A stretch of DNA of 64,000 nt from Pseudomonas sp. UYIF39 (lineage in GTDB: Bacteria; Pseudomonadota; Gammaproteobacteria; Pseudomonadales; Pseudomonadaceae). Location of the stretch: the NCBI RefSeq assembly GCF_029963765.1, contig NZ_JALBYU010000005.1, positions 186,001 to 250,000 on the forward strand, in the 5' to 3' direction. The notes under the pieces were generated by a model. The model made no database searches and had not been told where the DNA came from. It saw only the letters and a program-made list of their open reading frames with translations. Made by a program: the position numbers and the translations under genes. Shown in pieces: positions 63,746-64,000 of this stretch (position 1 is the first letter of the stretch; the number at the start of each line of letters is the position of its first letter).

Positions 63746-63877
63746 CGCGCACCCTGAACTTCCTGGGCAGCACCTGCCTTACGCAATTGCAAACAGGCCT
63801 TCCAGCCCAATGCAGCCATGCCAGCCAATACCTCTTCTTATAAAGAGCTGGGTGAGCAGGATTATCGGAGAAATACC

Positions 63878-64000
63878 ATGTCGTACGCAGTAATTGTTAC
63901 TGGTGGCAAGCAATACAAGGTCGCCCCAGGTGAATACCTGAAGATCGAAAAACTGGAAATCGCTACTGGCGAATCCGTTACTTTTGATCGCGTTCTGTTG
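63878..64000 (+). CDS. rplU: 50S ribosomal protein L21, 5' part
   Basis: The first 41 codons of L21 ([20 protein letters not shown], then [20 protein letters not shown]), cut by the window edge. GGAG lies about 9 bases before ATG 63878. L21 binds 23S rRNA domain VI near L20; rpmA (L27) should follow outside the window. Divergent from ispB. Confidence 0.96.
   Translation, partial: MSYAVIVTGGKQYKVAPGEYLKIEKLEIATGESVTFDRVLL

Overview
The window is chromosomal DNA from a Pseudomonas, most likely the P. fluorescens group. The evidence is the high-GC, densely packed coding sequence, the many copies of a Pseudomonas REP palindrome (core GCGAGCAAGCTCGC), and a gene order on the right that I recall from P. 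aeruginosa PAO1: mscL, fpr, radA, PilZ, cstA-yjiX-yjiA, glyA, morA, ettA, Lon-like protease, UPF0114, DUF6482, fklB, ispB, rplU. I compared this synteny from memory only. There are no rRNA genes, prophage, CRISPR array, IS element or recognisable tRNA.

Left part (1-15.7 kb): a DUF2076 protein, a NYN-domain protein, a DEDDh exonuclease, an Lrp regulator divergent from an EamA exporter, rhlE, a flavoprotein, an HDAC-like amidohydrolase, a GNAT acetyltransferase, tesB overlapping a HAD phosphatase, a zinc metallopeptidase/hydrolase pair, and an IclR regulator followed by a second EamA permease.

14.3-20.1 kb holds a complete quinate/shikimate catabolic cluster: MFS importer, QuiC (3-dehydroshikimate dehydratase fused to an HPPD-like domain), TetR regulator, NAD-type quinate/shikimate dehydrogenase and type II dehydroquinase. 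Together they would convert quinate or shikimate to protocatechuate. Two promoters in the cluster share a 14-bp near-palindrome, and the MFS/quiC intergenic region also has a perfect PcaR-like palindrome. This could tie the upper pathway to the beta-ketoadipate pathway.

20-31.7 kb: a LysR/tautomerase pair, a DUF4160-DUF2442 two-gene module, trmA with an NCS2 purine permease, a small secreted protein, a YajL-like protein without its cysteine, an MFS exporter, the cyanide-insensitive bd oxidase operon cioAB plus a 56-aa DUF2474 protein behind an ANR box, and rlmG.

31.8-49 kb: an AHL-type LuxR solo broken by a single-base frameshift in a T6 run, set in AT-rich DNA; then fpr, mscL, a 670-bp AT-rich gap, radA, a PilZ protein, cstA-yjiX-yjiA, a dicarboxylate symporter with two GntR regulators and paired operator-like sites, glyA and the dual GGDEF/EAL protein MorA.

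49-64 kb: ettA, a GreB-like factor, a small lipoprotein, a chorismate mutase, DUF4105 and DUF3015 envelope proteins, a Lon-like protease, a small Pseudomonas protein with a GGA-rich leader, a large orphan lipoprotein, UPF0114, DUF6482, fklB, a small gene behind a Fur box, a PhnA/YjdM protein, ispB and the start of rplU, cut by the window edge.
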